64,000 bases of DNA from Atopsyche davidsoni (GCA_022113835.1 JAILWY010000025.1:4526001-4590000), one strand, 5' to 3'; counted from the first letter of the stretch, positions 1 to 12,784 are shown. Notes: generated by a model not told the origin, from the letters alone. Program-made: numbers and translations.

Positions 1-2632
1 ATAATGGTATTGGAGACGTTTTCAGAAAGTTTCCTGAACAGCCAAAAGGACTACTTCAGTCAGTGTAGAAACTTCCTTTGAAAGTTGGCTGCTGCACTAA
101 GGTTGAATAGGAGACGTCTGTAAACTTGGACGATACAAGAGGTAAGCAGAGGCATAGAATCATACATTCAAAGCCTCTATTTAACAACAACAGGTGATTT
201 TCATGTAAATATTAGCGACTGCAAAAAACGACAAATACAATAAATGTTATTAAAAACACAAATCCGTTAGTTACTCTTTTCTTGTGGGTATATAAAATAA
301 TATATTTTTATTTAATATATCTCTATTGCTGACATGTGCGTTTATCGCATTGTACTCTTTACATAAATAACGACAAAAACATCCGATTAATAAAAATGGC
401 CAGAATGATAATACGTCCATGCGAAAAATTCTGGTGCTTATCGTAAAAAAGGGGAAAATTACATTATGCAACCTTCATAATTTTTCCAATATTCTGGTCC
501 ATACAAAAATGGCATCATAAAGGCAAACGCCATAAACAAAGCCCGTCCTATACGGCACATTGTGCCAGTCGACCAACGCTTTGTTAGTTTCGATGTAGTA
601 CCTCCATTTGGATTATTATTCAGGCACAGAGAAGGTGGCCACAGAGAGGCCTTTTGTTAAAAATATACCGGTTTTAAGCCTGCAAATTTTAAAATGATAT
701 GCAAGGTGGTTTTGTAATTTTTGGACATATCAATAAATGTAATATACGATGTAGCTGATACGCCTTGCAAAATGGTCGATTTTAAGATTAGTGAATATGT
801 AAGCACATATACACTAAAAGAAATCTCCTAATTATTAATCAACTATTTTTAAATATTAAATACAACTTAAACACTTCAGTCCATAATCTTTTGAGGGGTA
901 GCAAAGTTTTTCTTTCATAAAAAATATTACTTTCTTCATTGAAAAAATTTGCTCATTTAACATTTGATTTGTTTAATAAGGGTTTTATTATACACGCTTT
1001 GCATAGTTTTACCACTTTGCATTTTGTCCTTTTATTTATGCAAATAGTTAAATTGCCTCGTTGTCCATTTCTATGAGAAAAATAGAAACTGTTTACTTTA
1101 AAATTTGCAGCGCGTTCAATAATTACCTCGAACTGTCGGATGAGGCCAATTGGCAAACCAATTGAAAAAAAATAAACACACCTGGGGCTTTACATTATAT
1201 ATCACACAAAAATAAAAAATATATTATGTTTTTCAAATTCTAAAAGTTGAGCATCTTTCGCTTATAATGGGTGGTTAGTGTGAAAATTATTTTAGAAAAA
1301 AATATTTAGTACCTACATTTTATAATGTTTAATAAATTGGCTGGAATTATCTTTATAGATTTCCTTAATTCGAGCATGCCAGTAGGACAAAATAATATTT
1401 CATATAGCATCAATGACCAAAAAAAATAGATTTATGTTAGTATGTATTTATGAAAATCATTTTTGAAATATCTAAGAAGAATATTTTTTTAAATTAAAAA
1501 AAAATACAAATTAAACATTTTTCTGTTTGTTTTATTTAGGTTTTTTTATTTGTGCTAGTATATGAGTTTTTATTCGCTAAATTTATTACAGTATAAAGTC
1601 ACGTTCTCTTTGCGTGGTTGTGGGAGATATCTGAAAATGATAATGATATTGTTTTGAAGTCGTGACAAAGAATAAATTTAGTATTACAAAACTGACTTTC
1701 ATAGGAAAATTGTGTCTTATCATAGCCAAATATTTAGGCGTATTTTTTTTTTTAAATGTATTAATATTCAAAAAACTTAATTGAGGATCTTGGATTATTT
1801 TGAAAAATATTTAAAAGCACGACTGTTCAGCGTATTTTGGATCTAATGCTAGAAATAGGTACAATAATTCATATAAATATATTTTTAAGAATATGTTTCA
1901 AATCTTCTAAAAAAATAAAATAAATCATTTTCATTGAATAGTGAAATATTTCATATCACTGTTGAATTTTTAATATCGGCTGCAATCAAATTCCACTGAA
2001 AAATAATTTTTCACAACATTTCAGCTCTTCCGACCATGGTCAAAGTTCAAAGCCAGTAAAATATGCACAGAAATGTACTCGTTTGAAGGCTTTGCATGGA
2101 GGCTGGTACAACAGGCAGGTACAACATCACACGATACATTACAGGGGATGTTACAGCCGAGCAGGCCTACCCTATGCAAAAGTGATTGATGTAATGGACG
2201 AAGGGGAAGCCTTATTTTTATTTGGCAGGCCTTGCACTCAACTAACTCGCTTCAGAAATAATATAAACATTAAAAAAAAAAACAAGTAATAACCTAAAAA
2301 CTATGTAGATGTCCGGCATCTGACTTTTACTAATTAATTGATACTTTGGAATAATTTCAATATTTTGAAACCTTAACACAAATGTGTATTTTATTAAAAT
2401 ATTCAAATAACTAGAAGATCGCGAAAATTTTTTGTGGGTGTTTTCAGCTTTCAAGGCTTCTTCAGACATAAATCTGAGAGTCTGAAAAATGCCTTGCGAC
2501 TGATTATTAAAAATTTATCCAGTTTATTTTTGGTGTGTTTTCTGTGGAATTTTAAAATGGTGATATTTCGTTATAATATTTTTTTTTCAATGTGATGGGG
2601 TGTGGAATATGAAAGTGGAAATGCACACATAC
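1..2632. other. Sema-2 intron (partial), no further sema exon seen
   Basis: AT-rich sequence to the left of the last recognised Sema-2 exon. I looked on the minus strand for the expected next sema-domain exon (an FDC..HIRV-like segment) and did not find it, so it probably lies outside the window. The only denser stretch is a plus-strand open segment near 2025-2286, listed separately. Confidence 0.5.
2025..2286 (+). other. Unrecognised plus-strand open segment ending in an A-rich run
   Basis: After a good acceptor (TTTCAG, AG at 2023-2024) an open frame runs about 87 codons to a TAA at 2287, through residues such as HGGWYNRQVQHHT and EGEALFLFGRPCTQLTRF. Its composition is more protein-like than the flanks. 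It ends in an 11-A run close to the stop, which would suit a processed or retrotransposed fragment. There is no in-frame ATG and no donor was seen. I do not recognise the family, and the coding potential may be accidental or antisense to a repeat. Confidence 0.25.
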
Positions 2633-5600
2633 CTCAGATTTTCCGCTAATGATGCACTCGGCGACATCCGTAGCCTCCAGGTACATGGCATCCTTCTGAA
2701 AATAAATCATCCCTTAATTTAAAATGTTTCGTTTAGTAATAAAATATATATATATTAGATAAACGTGTACCTCTGAAAATTTCTTACAAATAATATCTGA
2801 TACTTTTATTTAATTGAATAACTTAAAATATAAATATGTCTAAAATCATTTTGTTAAACGACTTGAATGCATTTTAATTTTAAGCCAGCAATTTTTTTAT
2901 ATAAATAAATCAATATGTTTTAATTAAAGCTTGGAATATTGTTAGTTATTTTGTGTAATAGCTTGTGTTCTGGTAAATTACTACTATTTTACACATTAAT
3001 GAAAAACATTTTTCACCGACGTTGTGGAGTAAAAAACTAATGAATACAGATCGTGGTTTATAAGACTTTAATAAACGTATTTTAATAATAAAATAAGTAT
3101 GATCAATCACACTTGGCATAGTTAACTGCTTTTTTTATTGTTATGTTAAAGAAACCAAAAAAGCTTAGAATATATTATGTTTTTTCATTAAATATACAAA
3201 CTAACATCACAACATTGTATATATAATGAGCAACAGATTTAGCAGTTTTAATAAAATTTACACAAAAAGCCGACCTCATTCCATCTTTCAGTTCTTAACT
3301 ATAAACATTTTTTTCATTATGCTGAAAGTGCAAAGACATTTCAAGTAAATTACTCAAACACGATATATTATTTTCACAACAAAAAAAAAAACACTAACAA
3401 ACAGATACACACGCAAGACATTAATATTATATTATATTGCGGTTAGCATCTATAAATTATATCAAACCATTACGTTTATTCGACGCTATAGATCCATTCT
3501 AATTCCGTCGAAGCCTGCATTGTAGAGGGTAGGTAATTGTGAGGGTGGTAACATATTGTAATTTTATTCCGAGTAATTTGTAACCGTCGGTCTCAGCCGA
3601 GAGAATTGATAATACTTGCCTTAACGGAATGTATGGGTTGATAAATGGAATGAGCGCAGAATATTATACAGGGTGCTTAATCTATAATTCCCGTAATATC
3701 GCCATTAAATAAACCTTATTTCGAAATGAGAAATATATCAAACCGTTTTGGAATAAGAAATGTATGAAATTATGTTGCAGATATTATAAATTGAGATCGT
3801 TTGTGATAATTATCTTCTCACTAAATTTTATTAATAGCACAATAATAAGACAGGTTCAGAGAAGCCTCTCTACGGTGAATTAATCTCTGTAACGTTAAGT
3901 TTTTTTTAAATATGTATATTAATGAGTAACTTTTGAGTAAAAATTTGTAATTATTTTATACAAAGCTTGTACAACCTCAATATCTTATACTTATTGACAA
4001 AATTAAATTACTTGGAGTAAACGTAAACGAGTACGTTTTTTGGAAAAAAAAAGAAACATGGCATAATGAACAAACACATAGTCTTTTTTCACGCAAAGAG
4101 AATTATAAAAAAAATAATAATTAAATATAAATAAGAATAATCCTTGTAAATTCTTTCAGGATTTGCAAAATTGCTCGTATTCTAAAAAAAAAACATTATA
4201 AAATTGGCATAATATGTACGTTGTTTCACTTATAGGATATGATTGTTAAAAATTCTTGCCAAATAATAGTGATTTGTTGGAATAATTGGTAAGGCACCGG
4301 GCATGTAAGCTTGGGGATGTGGGTTCGAATCCCACACAAATCACGATGATATTTTTCAGAGAGTTTCTTTAATCATTTCTCAATATTTGAAAAAATGTAC
4401 TTAATCATTATCAATCAATAAAACCTGTATAGGCAAAATCGTACTTCCTGTGAGACGGTCTTCACAAAAATATAAAAGTAATAATATTTATGAATATCAG
4501 AAAGGAGATTACAAATATTATTGTTTGTAAGCGTATTCGCCGCTCAAGGGCGAATCAAAGATTCGGCTTCAAATGGCTGAGTGGGCTATGAAAATACATT
4601 AGGGGAAGGGGGAGTGTCGACTCGTTGCCTTCCGAGCACATTTTCAATTAAATTTAAAACGCGTCTCGCAGCGCAGATGCATCCAAACCTCATTAGCGGA
4701 GGCTCCGCGACAATGCAAAGTTTCCCCGCTGGCTGCGACTTCCGGCCCCGCCGACCGGAAGGCGAGAGAGTTGGCAGACTGTCGGCAATGCAGCCCGCTG
4801 CCTTATCGACGCGGCGAGCCCGGCCGGCTTCGACTTCGAATAAATATCGCCAACACGTATTCACCCTGTGACCACACGGTGGGACCCCGCACCGCAAAAT
4901 TATATTTTACTACATAGCACTTATACATAGAACCCAATTTGGTTAAACTTAAAAAAAATATATATCGCACTCAAATGTATTACTTCAAATATGTCTTGCA
5001 AAGTGAGACATAATAAGATATTTTTTAAAAATATTTTTGAGTAAAATACTTGAGTGATTTTCCACGTGTTCATTTTTATTATCAAACGCCATTTGATACG
5101 CCAGTTGAAACGCCAGTTTGATAATGCCAACGTGAAAGGTTGGCAAAACCGGTCACAAATAAAAACGAACATGTGGAAAATCACTCAAGTATTTTACTCA
5201 AAAATATTAAAATGAAATTCCACCAAGTATTTCAAAAATATTGAATTCCTCACATCAGAAGATATCATTTGTAATTGGTATATCACATATTAATAGCAAA
5301 TATTCAATTAAATTTATTTTGTTCATCTGACGGTTTTTTGTATCAATCCTCTTTAAGTTTTTTTGTGTTAAAAATGCAAACGTTTCAAAATTTGTATTAT
5401 TTGCGAGTAAGATATTTCTTTCGACGAATATCTTCATAAGATTTCTTCCAGACGATATTTCAAATGTTTTCTACCTTTTTGTGTGTTTCATTACTAGGGA
5501 TAAAATGTATATACTCCAAATGCAGATATTATTTATTTCTTCTCATTATTTTTCCTTGAAAAGTCTTCTCTAAGAGATGTTTAACAATTTCCCTGCTTGC

Positions 5601-8600
5601 TTTATTAAAAATTATTTTTCAGTACTATATTATATTACTATATTTTGTACGTTTATGTGTTCTAGGCAACGTTCTTGCTATGAATAAAATTTTCATTAAT
5701 TCAAATGCATATTATTAAAAATACCAGTATGTATTCCTATAAATACTTGAGTTTTAAGTGTTTTCTTTCTACAAGATTCTTCTTGAATGATATTCCGTAT
5801 TATTTTTACTTGTTCATAACTTCTTGTGTGACTCCACCGATGCGGGAGTTTTATCATTTTCATCTGCCCTGTGATAAAAGTACCCGCATTTTGACTAAAA
5901 CGATAAGTATTTATTCTAAGATATTTCCGTCTTAATTTATTGTTTTCACATATATAAAATATAAATAATTGTTTTCGTAATATTTATTATGGATAATACA
6001 TTCACAAATGAATTTGAAAAAATCAATTGAATACAAGAATTTTAATATTTTCTTAATCTTAATTCTTTTCTAGATATTTATCAAGTTGTCGCTAAGTTAT
6101 TGTGCTGCAGTAGATGAAAAATTCTGGGCTCAAATCACATATGAGTGTTAAAATAAGGAGAGAAAATAAATCTAAAGATTTTTCACGTCGTTTTATGTCT
6201 GAATATATATTATGAATGGGTAAAAATATATTTGTTAATATTAAAAAATGGTTTATATAGGGAAAAGTTGGTCACCCCACTTGTGTGCTTCAAGGCTTTT
6301 TGGTGTGATTTATGCATTATTGGGTATTTATTGTATCGGTATTTCTTTTTATTTTTATTGATTCTAAAATATTTATGATTCTCGCCACCATTTTGAAAAC
6401 TCATACTTATTTATGGGAGGAAACACTTACACCCATGAAAAGAAGAACACTTTAGAGAAGAAAAAGAGAGAAAAACTATTTGAAAATATATAATATTAAT
6501 GTCATGGCAGAGAAATCTATTCATTTTGTCAATACTTTAGTATATTTATATTTTAACAATATATTTTTGCTAACTGTCGCTCATTACAATAACAAATACA
6601 AATAATCAATTAGATATGAGATTACGAAAATTTTCATTTGTGAATAATGTCAGATGGAAGAAGACCTTAATAGGCAAAAAACTCATCATCGTAAATATCT
6701 AAACCAGGTTTTTATATATTTATTTTTTAATAAAAAAAATTACATATCAAACAAGTATTAACGGTTTTATAATTATTTTTCTCAATTAAGACATGTTTCG
6801 TTTGGTCAAAAAAAATTGTTAATATTTAATAAATAACATTCCTTATTTTTGATTTCCGTAAACCAAAACGTCGGTGTATTATAAACTCAAAGCAGCACAA
6901 TACCGAGAAACCAAATCAATTCACTGCAACGCCTGTCAAAGCCTACAAACATTCCTATGCAATGAAAACCTTTAAAAAAATCCTTAATTCTTAAAGGTGA
7001 TATAGAAAATCAGATACAGCCATCAACGCCTTTATTATATTCAAACTCATAGCTTATATACCTTTCCTGGTTACAGGCTTTTATTCGTAACGAGTCATCT
7101 CTTAAAGATTATGTCTACCCCGCTTCTGAAAAGATCCCTTGATTTTCATGAAATTCATACAATGAGAAATAACATTGTGTGTGTTTTTTTTATTGTTTAG
7201 GGCTAACTATTTCACTTTAAGTTAACATAAAAAATACGTAAATATTTTACGGCTGCTTAGCGTGGAAATTTATTTGTTGGGCTTATGTTGGAATACTTGT
7301 ACGTTGAAATATGTCAACCAAGATGAGGCAAATATGTCATGCCGCGTCTTGACTTGCTACATTCTCCCGTATATTCCAACAATAACATGAGCTTGTGGTT
7401 AGTACAACAGTAAAGGTTAAATTACATTACAAAGTGAAACGTGTGTTCAAATAAAATAACGTATATTAAATATACTGATTTTTAAAAAAATATTTAATTA
7501 GGGGATGATATAAAGCTGACGATAACTCGAGATACAATTTAATATAATGTTGGAAAGCGTTGTTATTTCATTGTGTTTTTTGTTATTAGAAAATAAATCT
7601 CATTAGAAAAATGCAATGATCTGAGATATAAAATTGTCTAGTGAAAGTTATTTAAGCTTAACTGAAAAATCATCCAGAATATGCTTTATGAATTTTGAGC
7701 GTTAGTATTTCTGATATCGTATGTTATCGAAGTTTAAATTTTACTGTTTGAATCTTTGAAGAGGAATTTACAGTTCAATATCTAAAAGTAGTTTCACTAG
7801 CCAAGACACAAAGACAACTTATAAAACCAACCGTATTTTATAAACAATAATAGCAAAACATTAAAACATTAAAATCGCATCTCTCACATCTGAAAAGGCT
7901 TTTCGAAATATTTGCATTTAATGAAAAAGTAAAGTAAAAAAACTTGTTTGCTTTAACTAGCCGATAATCATAATGCATTGCATTCTTAAGATAAATAAAT
8001 TTGTTTTATTTCAAACATATCTAAATTTTAATAATTATCAATTACTCACCTCGCAATTCCCTTGGCTGATATCAGAGAGGTTGAGTCTGTAGATGTAGTC
8101 CCTGGGAATATAAATTTATATTTTAATATTGCATTTCATAAATAAATAATATAATCTCAAATAAGGCTATTTTACTAAGATTAAAAATAAAAATTTTAAA
8201 AGCTAAAAAAATCTATTTTTATTTCAACTAGGCATTATTTATGAACAGGGTGTGAAAATAAAGATATAATTATTTTCAATGATTTTATTTGCAAGATAAA
8301 CACTTTCAGTCGATATTTCAACGATTAAGACCCCTTTCTCGTAGTCTTTTTCCTGAAAGGATGATATGTATTATATATATATGTAATATATATTGGGATC
8401 TGATTTCTGATTTCAATCCAAAAATCATAAAAATACGATTGTACTGACCCGAGTGATTTATGCAAACGCTGCATCTGACGCGCAAGAACTTGTTTTATAA
8501 AATCATATTAAATTCAGGGCACGTTTGTCTACAAATCTCATTTATGGAAATTGCACAAAATCCATGTAGGATCTGAAAATCCAATATATTTATAATCCCT

Positions 8601-10622
8601 CGGAAGCCCACTGTGCGGTGCGGGTAGAATGGGAATGGAAGTGCCGCGATAGATAGAGCAGCCGGCGCACTGTGCTGCATCATATTTCATGGGGCGTCTG
8701 ACGATGCCAGGAATGCACTCTTCTTCCTCATCAATTCTCGCAACCCCTGCTACGCCGTTTGAATGCACTCTGCAGTGTCACATGCTACCGATTTATATAT
8801 ATATATATTTTTTTATTTATATTACCTAACCGCTCTTCTCGCGCATAGCTGAGCGTGTGCAAAGGATCTGTAATGTAGTAGTGGACTTGCAACAATTGTT
8901 GAGGGATGTGCTCTGAAAGTACTTTGTCGAGGTGGGGAGGCTCTGTCGAGTATGAGATTTAAACGCCAAAGCTTTGTAAGGAAAGAATTATATGGGCAAC
9001 AGGAATACGCAGACGTTTCCTTCTAAACCCGTAGGCCCACTACACTATTTTCCTTTAAAAAAAACTATAAACACTAATTCAATATAAATTTATATTCAGT
9101 GAGATAATCACCAACCTCCTCCTGACTTAAAAAATAGCTGTAGTTTATACATCGTTTAGGAAAAGTTTTGTTGAAATATACAGAAATTTTTGAATATTTA
9201 TGCATAAACCCAGTTTTCAGTTTTTAAATATAATTTCACCTTTTTTTACACCCTCCACCCTCATCTCGTAGGTACGCTTTTCATTGAGTAAACATAGTCT
9301 GATGTTGTTAATATATTTCAAAAACATCAAAACGTATTTTAAAACAAAATAATGTGAATCTTAAATAAAAAAAAACGAGCAATGTAATTTTGTGCCGTAT
9401 GAAACATCTCTGAACCACTTACAGGGGTGTCGTTTTTCTAAGTCAAATATGTACATGTAATTCAAACAGACTCACATTCCACCTGCGAACAACAACCCCT
9501 CCTTCTCCAGGGCCAGGAGCGGCCCGTAGTGCTGGCGGCCGCAGCTGAACTCCGAGATCAGATCTGAAAGCAGGTATTCATAACAGGGGTTGCTTCTCAG
9601 GTGCGATATTCATTGCTTATAAAAGATAAGACTTACTTTCATACCAAAAATTCTACAATAGTGTTCATACATATGATAAAATAAATGTTACTTTTGCAAC
9701 AGCGTATTTTAATCGATTTAAGACAATGATTTGTGAATAAACGTTTTTTTTTTTATATAGGTTTGGTACATTGCTTGTTATGTACAAGGTTTGTCATCAC
9801 AATTCAGGGAAACTTTCCAAACTAGTCGATCGAAATTGTGCTATATATGGGAGTGACTGAAGCTATACCCCTGGTTTATCTTCTCCAAGAAGCCATCCAG
9901 TGACTTATTCAACTGTGGGTGTCTCGCCACTGACTTCAGACTCTCCAGTTGGTGTCTCTGAAGACCATAGATGGGGCATGAACCCACAAGGTGGATCACT
10001 GTTTGTGGAGTAATATCATCACAAGGGCAAGTGGAACCTGCGGAGATAACTTCTCATCGCTCCATGACCCGTTAAGAGCTGGGTTGATTCAAAGCTAATC
10101 CCGCAGGTATTCCTGTATACAGCGGCGTCCGTAACAGAATCAAAGAACATCTTTGTTACGTTCCCTTGCGGAGAGCTTGTGTACCTTTCGTTCCATGTGT
10201 TCATTGTAATAAACATTGTGAATAAACGTTATGGAGTAATGTTTATAATTTTTTTCTTCTTTAAGACTTTAGAAGCAAATAACATGCTAGGGATAGTAAA
10301 AAATATATAAATAATAACCTTTTTGTGGTTTCCAGTGCTTGTCGTACATGCAGCAAGGCTCTTCGTTATAAAAATGCCAGGAGGTCTCGTACTGTCCGAG
10401 TGACACTTTGACACAGAAACACACCAAAAACAACCATAACGTCACACTGTAGCCCACCACACCCCCGAATACACTGCACTGCCTGCAAGGCGACCCCCAC
10501 GAGCAGGTATAAAGCACTGAATCCACCCCCGAGCTTTTCGCGATCCCCGTTTCCTGCGAGGGCTGCTCCCGAGTCCTTGCGGAAGTTTTTTCGTATCCTT
10601 TGCGACCGCCTATAATTTGCAT
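2633..10622 (-). CDS. Sema2a: Semaphorin-2-like secreted guidance ligand, 5' part of gene (four exons, continues past left edge)
   Basis: Class-2 semaphorins are secreted invertebrate ligands that bind plexins and steer axons. Coding exons on the minus strand, in order: 10319-10622, 9476-9563, 8050-8101 and 2633-2695. All junctions are AG/GT and the phases agree (1, 2, 0, 0), giving 169 codons. Exon 1 encodes a hydrophobic segment (LWLFLVCFCVKV) followed by a Cys-Cys-containing mature N-terminus. Exons 2-4 read into the start of the sema domain: EFSCG, then FAGGMDYIYRLNLSDIS, NCEKDAMYLEA and CIISGKSE, as I remember from insect Sema-2a/2b. The rest of the sema domain, the PSI and the Ig domains must lie left of the window. 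The ATG at 10622 is preceded by an in-frame stop at 10629-10631, so it is the first in-frame start in this exon. It gives an unusually long stretch of about 60 residues before the hydrophobic segment, so an upstream exon could replace it. Class 2 is fairly sure; 2a versus 2b is not resolved. Confidence 0.75.
4269..4344 (+). tRNA. tRNA-like sequence (tRNA pseudogene or SINE head)
   Basis: This 76-nt stretch folds like a tRNA. Its ends form a perfect 9-bp stem (GTGATTTGT with ACAAATCAC). There is a D-arm-like segment (AATTGGTAAGGC), a 5-bp anticodon-like stem (CCGGG with CTTGG) and a perfect T-stem GTGGG/CCCAC around the loop TTCGAAT. The internal B box GGTTCGAATCC matches the RNA polymerase III consensus. 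A normal tRNA has a 7-bp acceptor stem plus a two-base linker and a 7-base anticodon loop. Here the terminal stem is too long and the loop is 6 or 8 bases, so an anticodon cannot be assigned. A decayed tRNA gene or a tRNA-derived SINE is most likely. Confidence 0.5.
4530..4900. other. GC-rich, CpG-containing island inside Sema-2 intron
   Basis: About 370 bases with many CpGs (for example GGCCCCGCCGACCGG and CGACGCGGCGAGCCCGGCCGG) stand out from the AT-rich flanks. Open frames of about 100 codons exist on both strands here, as expected by chance in GC-rich sequence, and neither resembles a known protein. It could be an intronic regulatory element or the remnant of an old mobile element. Confidence 0.35.
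5030..5208. mobile_element. MITE copy 1 with perfect 36-bp terminal inverted repeats
   Basis: The left end 5030-5065 (starting AATATTTTTGAGTAAAATAC) is the exact reverse complement of the right end 5173-5208. The inverted repeat continues imperfectly for about 15 more bases. It encodes nothing, as is usual for a miniature inverted-repeat transposable element. A second copy lies at 32751-32901. Sequence just right of both copies (AAAATG, then AATTCCACCAAGTA) is also shared, so the true element may extend about 20 bases further. No clear target duplication was found. Confidence 0.75.
9840..10216 (-). pseudogene. Non-LTR retrotransposon C-terminal fragment (R1/Jockey-like), frameshifted
   Basis: On the minus strand, starting at 10216, one frame reads WNERYTSSPQG, then LLTGHGAMRSYLRRFHL. 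A one-base frame change near 10025 leads into CPCDDITPQTVIHLVGSCPIYGLQRH. This is the familiar C-terminal part of insect R1/Jockey-type polyproteins: the end of the RNase H-like region (LTGHG) followed by a C.C...H...C zinc-binding motif. The copy has no RT domain and is frameshifted, so it is dead. It lies in the Sema-2 intron between the first two coding exons, in the same orientation as that gene. Confidence 0.65.
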
Positions 10623-10697
10623 ATTTGCTTATTCGAGTGTGAAGGCATTACAATGGAAAGTTTCGGGCCGGCTGCATTTCTTCGGCGACATCTTGGC
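10320..10697 (-). other. Sema-2 5' exon region with possible splice acceptor and short upstream ORF
   Basis: On the minus strand a pyrimidine-rich tract ending in CAG at 10698-10699 precedes this segment and could be an acceptor, making 10697 the 5' edge of the first recognised exon. A short ORF starting MSPKKCSRP ends at a TAA three codons before the ATG at 10622 and lies in the same frame. If this stretch is in the mRNA, that short ORF would act as an upstream ORF. This is inference from sequence only; no promoter element was recognised. Confidence 0.35.
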
Positions 10698-12784
10698 CTG
10701 AAATGAGATACAGTTAAAGGGAAAACTTGTGCTTTGAATGAGACCCTGGCACGTGAAGTTAAATGGCCCTTTGTGAAGTTGAAGGTACTTTTTCCAACAA
10801 ATATTTTTATTCTAAAAGAACTCCTATATTTGAATTATTCGCTACTTATACATATACAATAAACCTACGTTAACCTCCATCTTTTAAAAAATTTAAAATA
10901 CTCTTAATATCTATTGTATAGTATTGAAGTCAAATTATTTAATTAAAAGTTGGTTGAATTGAACATGAATCGAAAACAGGTTTTGCGAGGATTTCAGTTT
11001 ATTCATGGACGATTTTCATTAATATTGCTTTTGTTAATAGAAAGTATTATTAAAGTTATATGGAATAATTTTGAAGCTTAATTGAAATATCAAAAATAGC
11101 TGTTCCTTGATGTATATATTGTGTACTGTTTTTCCTATGAAAATAATATTTTCAATCGAAATATTCAAAATTTGACTGTGTTTTTTAAAATAACATATTT
11201 TTGTATTAAACCGTAACCGAAAATTTACTACTTAGCCAAATTGTTTTTTTGTTAATAGCCAAGTGGCTACCTTATTACGACATCTTTAAATGTGGGCACT
11301 TTTGTTTTTCAAGGGTTGTATGTTAAGAATGAATATCTATTTATTTATTTTTTGTTGTTCCTATATACTAAATTAATACTAGGCTCATTTTATGTGTATC
11401 CAATTATGGAGTGGAGTCTGTCGTGGTTCAATTGAAATCTCTCCTTGATTAGTGGGCAAAAATATTTCTGACATTTGAAATTTGATAATATAAATCACTC
11501 GACTTAAACCAATTGTTTGAGAAACAATGTAAATATTTATGGCGTGTGCATGCTTCGGATAGTTTTGCTTATCTCCCTCTCGCATGAGCGGACTTGTATA
11601 ACACTGTATCCTCTGTCTCCAGTGAACTAAGTTCTTCGCTAAAGAGAATACATTCGCATAAACCGTCTCCAAGGGATCCCAAACACACTCGATAGCTCTG
11701 TCCTTGTAAGCTATTTTCGGGTTGGCACTTTGATCAGGGAACAAAGTCACTATTTAAGTAACTACAAATTGGTATATTTTTATTACTCTATATATAAAAA
11801 AAATATTGAAAAATGGTTAAGCCTTTGAATCAGTCAGCTATTTAAACTTAATTGTATAAACAAAATGTGAATTTATTATTTATATATATATAGACATTAT
11901 TTGTTTAGTTTTAGGCACAGTGGTTTACAAAAAAAAAGGTCCAAGAAATCAAAATTAAAATAAGTAAAATTAGAAGATAACGCAGCACAGCACCCGAATA
12001 TAAATATCTTTTTTATAGTCTTAAAAAGGTAATTTTATTTTATTTTTAAATGAAACAAAACAGGTTTTTTTCAGGAATAAAAAGTGGAAGAACACTCAGT
12101 ATCAATTTGGGACAAGTTTTATGCAGGATCGTGTCACGGGCGCCAAAACATTTCCAACTCGAGCAGTTGAACAGCCAACTTCGTACAAGTTGCCAACTCG
12201 GAGGACACTCCAGGAGGCGAGGGGGACTCTCTGGATTATGTTCGACTCGCTGAACTTATAAATCTTTAAAATCCCTGAAATGTATCCTGTATAATTGAAT
12301 ATTTTAAAAAGTTTCGAGCCTTCGCGCTTGGACTTGCTGAAAGATAGCGCTTGTTCGGGGTGTTAACACTCTTTTTTCATGCGCTACCCTCGGCATCTAA
12401 AAAAACTGAAAAAGTCCGACTACACATAAACCATTGTTTTAACTTCATATATTTTGAAATTTTAATTGATTGGCTTTAAATTTCAAGACTTTTACCACTT
12501 AACCATGCGTAACGACTATAGCTAAGTAGATTTTTACAACAAATACAAATAACCAATTGGCAAGGAGAGCGAGCGCTTTCAATTTTAAAGGAGTTTTTCA
12601 GTAAGTCTGAAGTAGCTCTTGAAAAGAAAAAGCGCTGAAAAATAAAATTAAAAAAAGTGAAAGCTTCCAGCTATTTGTTCATTCAAACTTGTTTTTTTGA
12701 AAATGAAGTAATACAAATCTAAGCCTGTCTGGCGTGGTATTTTGTAATACCTCTACAACAATTGATTTTCTATGTATGGTTGGC

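Larger units (their letters stand above)
2696..8049. other. Long Sema-2 intron with MITE, tRNA-like sequence and GC-rich island
   Basis: This 5.35-kb AT-rich intron separates the exon ending NCE from the exon starting KDAMYL. It contains the tRNA-like sequence at 4269-4344, a GC-rich island near 4530-4900 and the MITE at 5030-5208. No other coding exon was recognised. Confidence 0.6.

Noticed and set aside
3660..3730. TACAGGGTGCTTAATC as a transposon end, with similar GGGTG motifs near 27764 and 37880
   Set aside because: Single ends without a matching partner or target duplication; too common a motif to call an element.
4581..4897. Two overlapping open frames of about 100 codons on opposite strands
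   Set aside because: Both arise from GC-rich composition; neither has splice logic or a recognisable motif.
8495..8768. Minus-strand open frames in a GC-rich patch
   Set aside because: Two frames are open over the same bases and neither resembles a protein; treated as an island in the Sema-2 5' region.
11385..11750. 121-codon minus-strand open frame
   Set aside because: Residue composition is like translated non-coding DNA, with no motif, no good splice sites and no start context.
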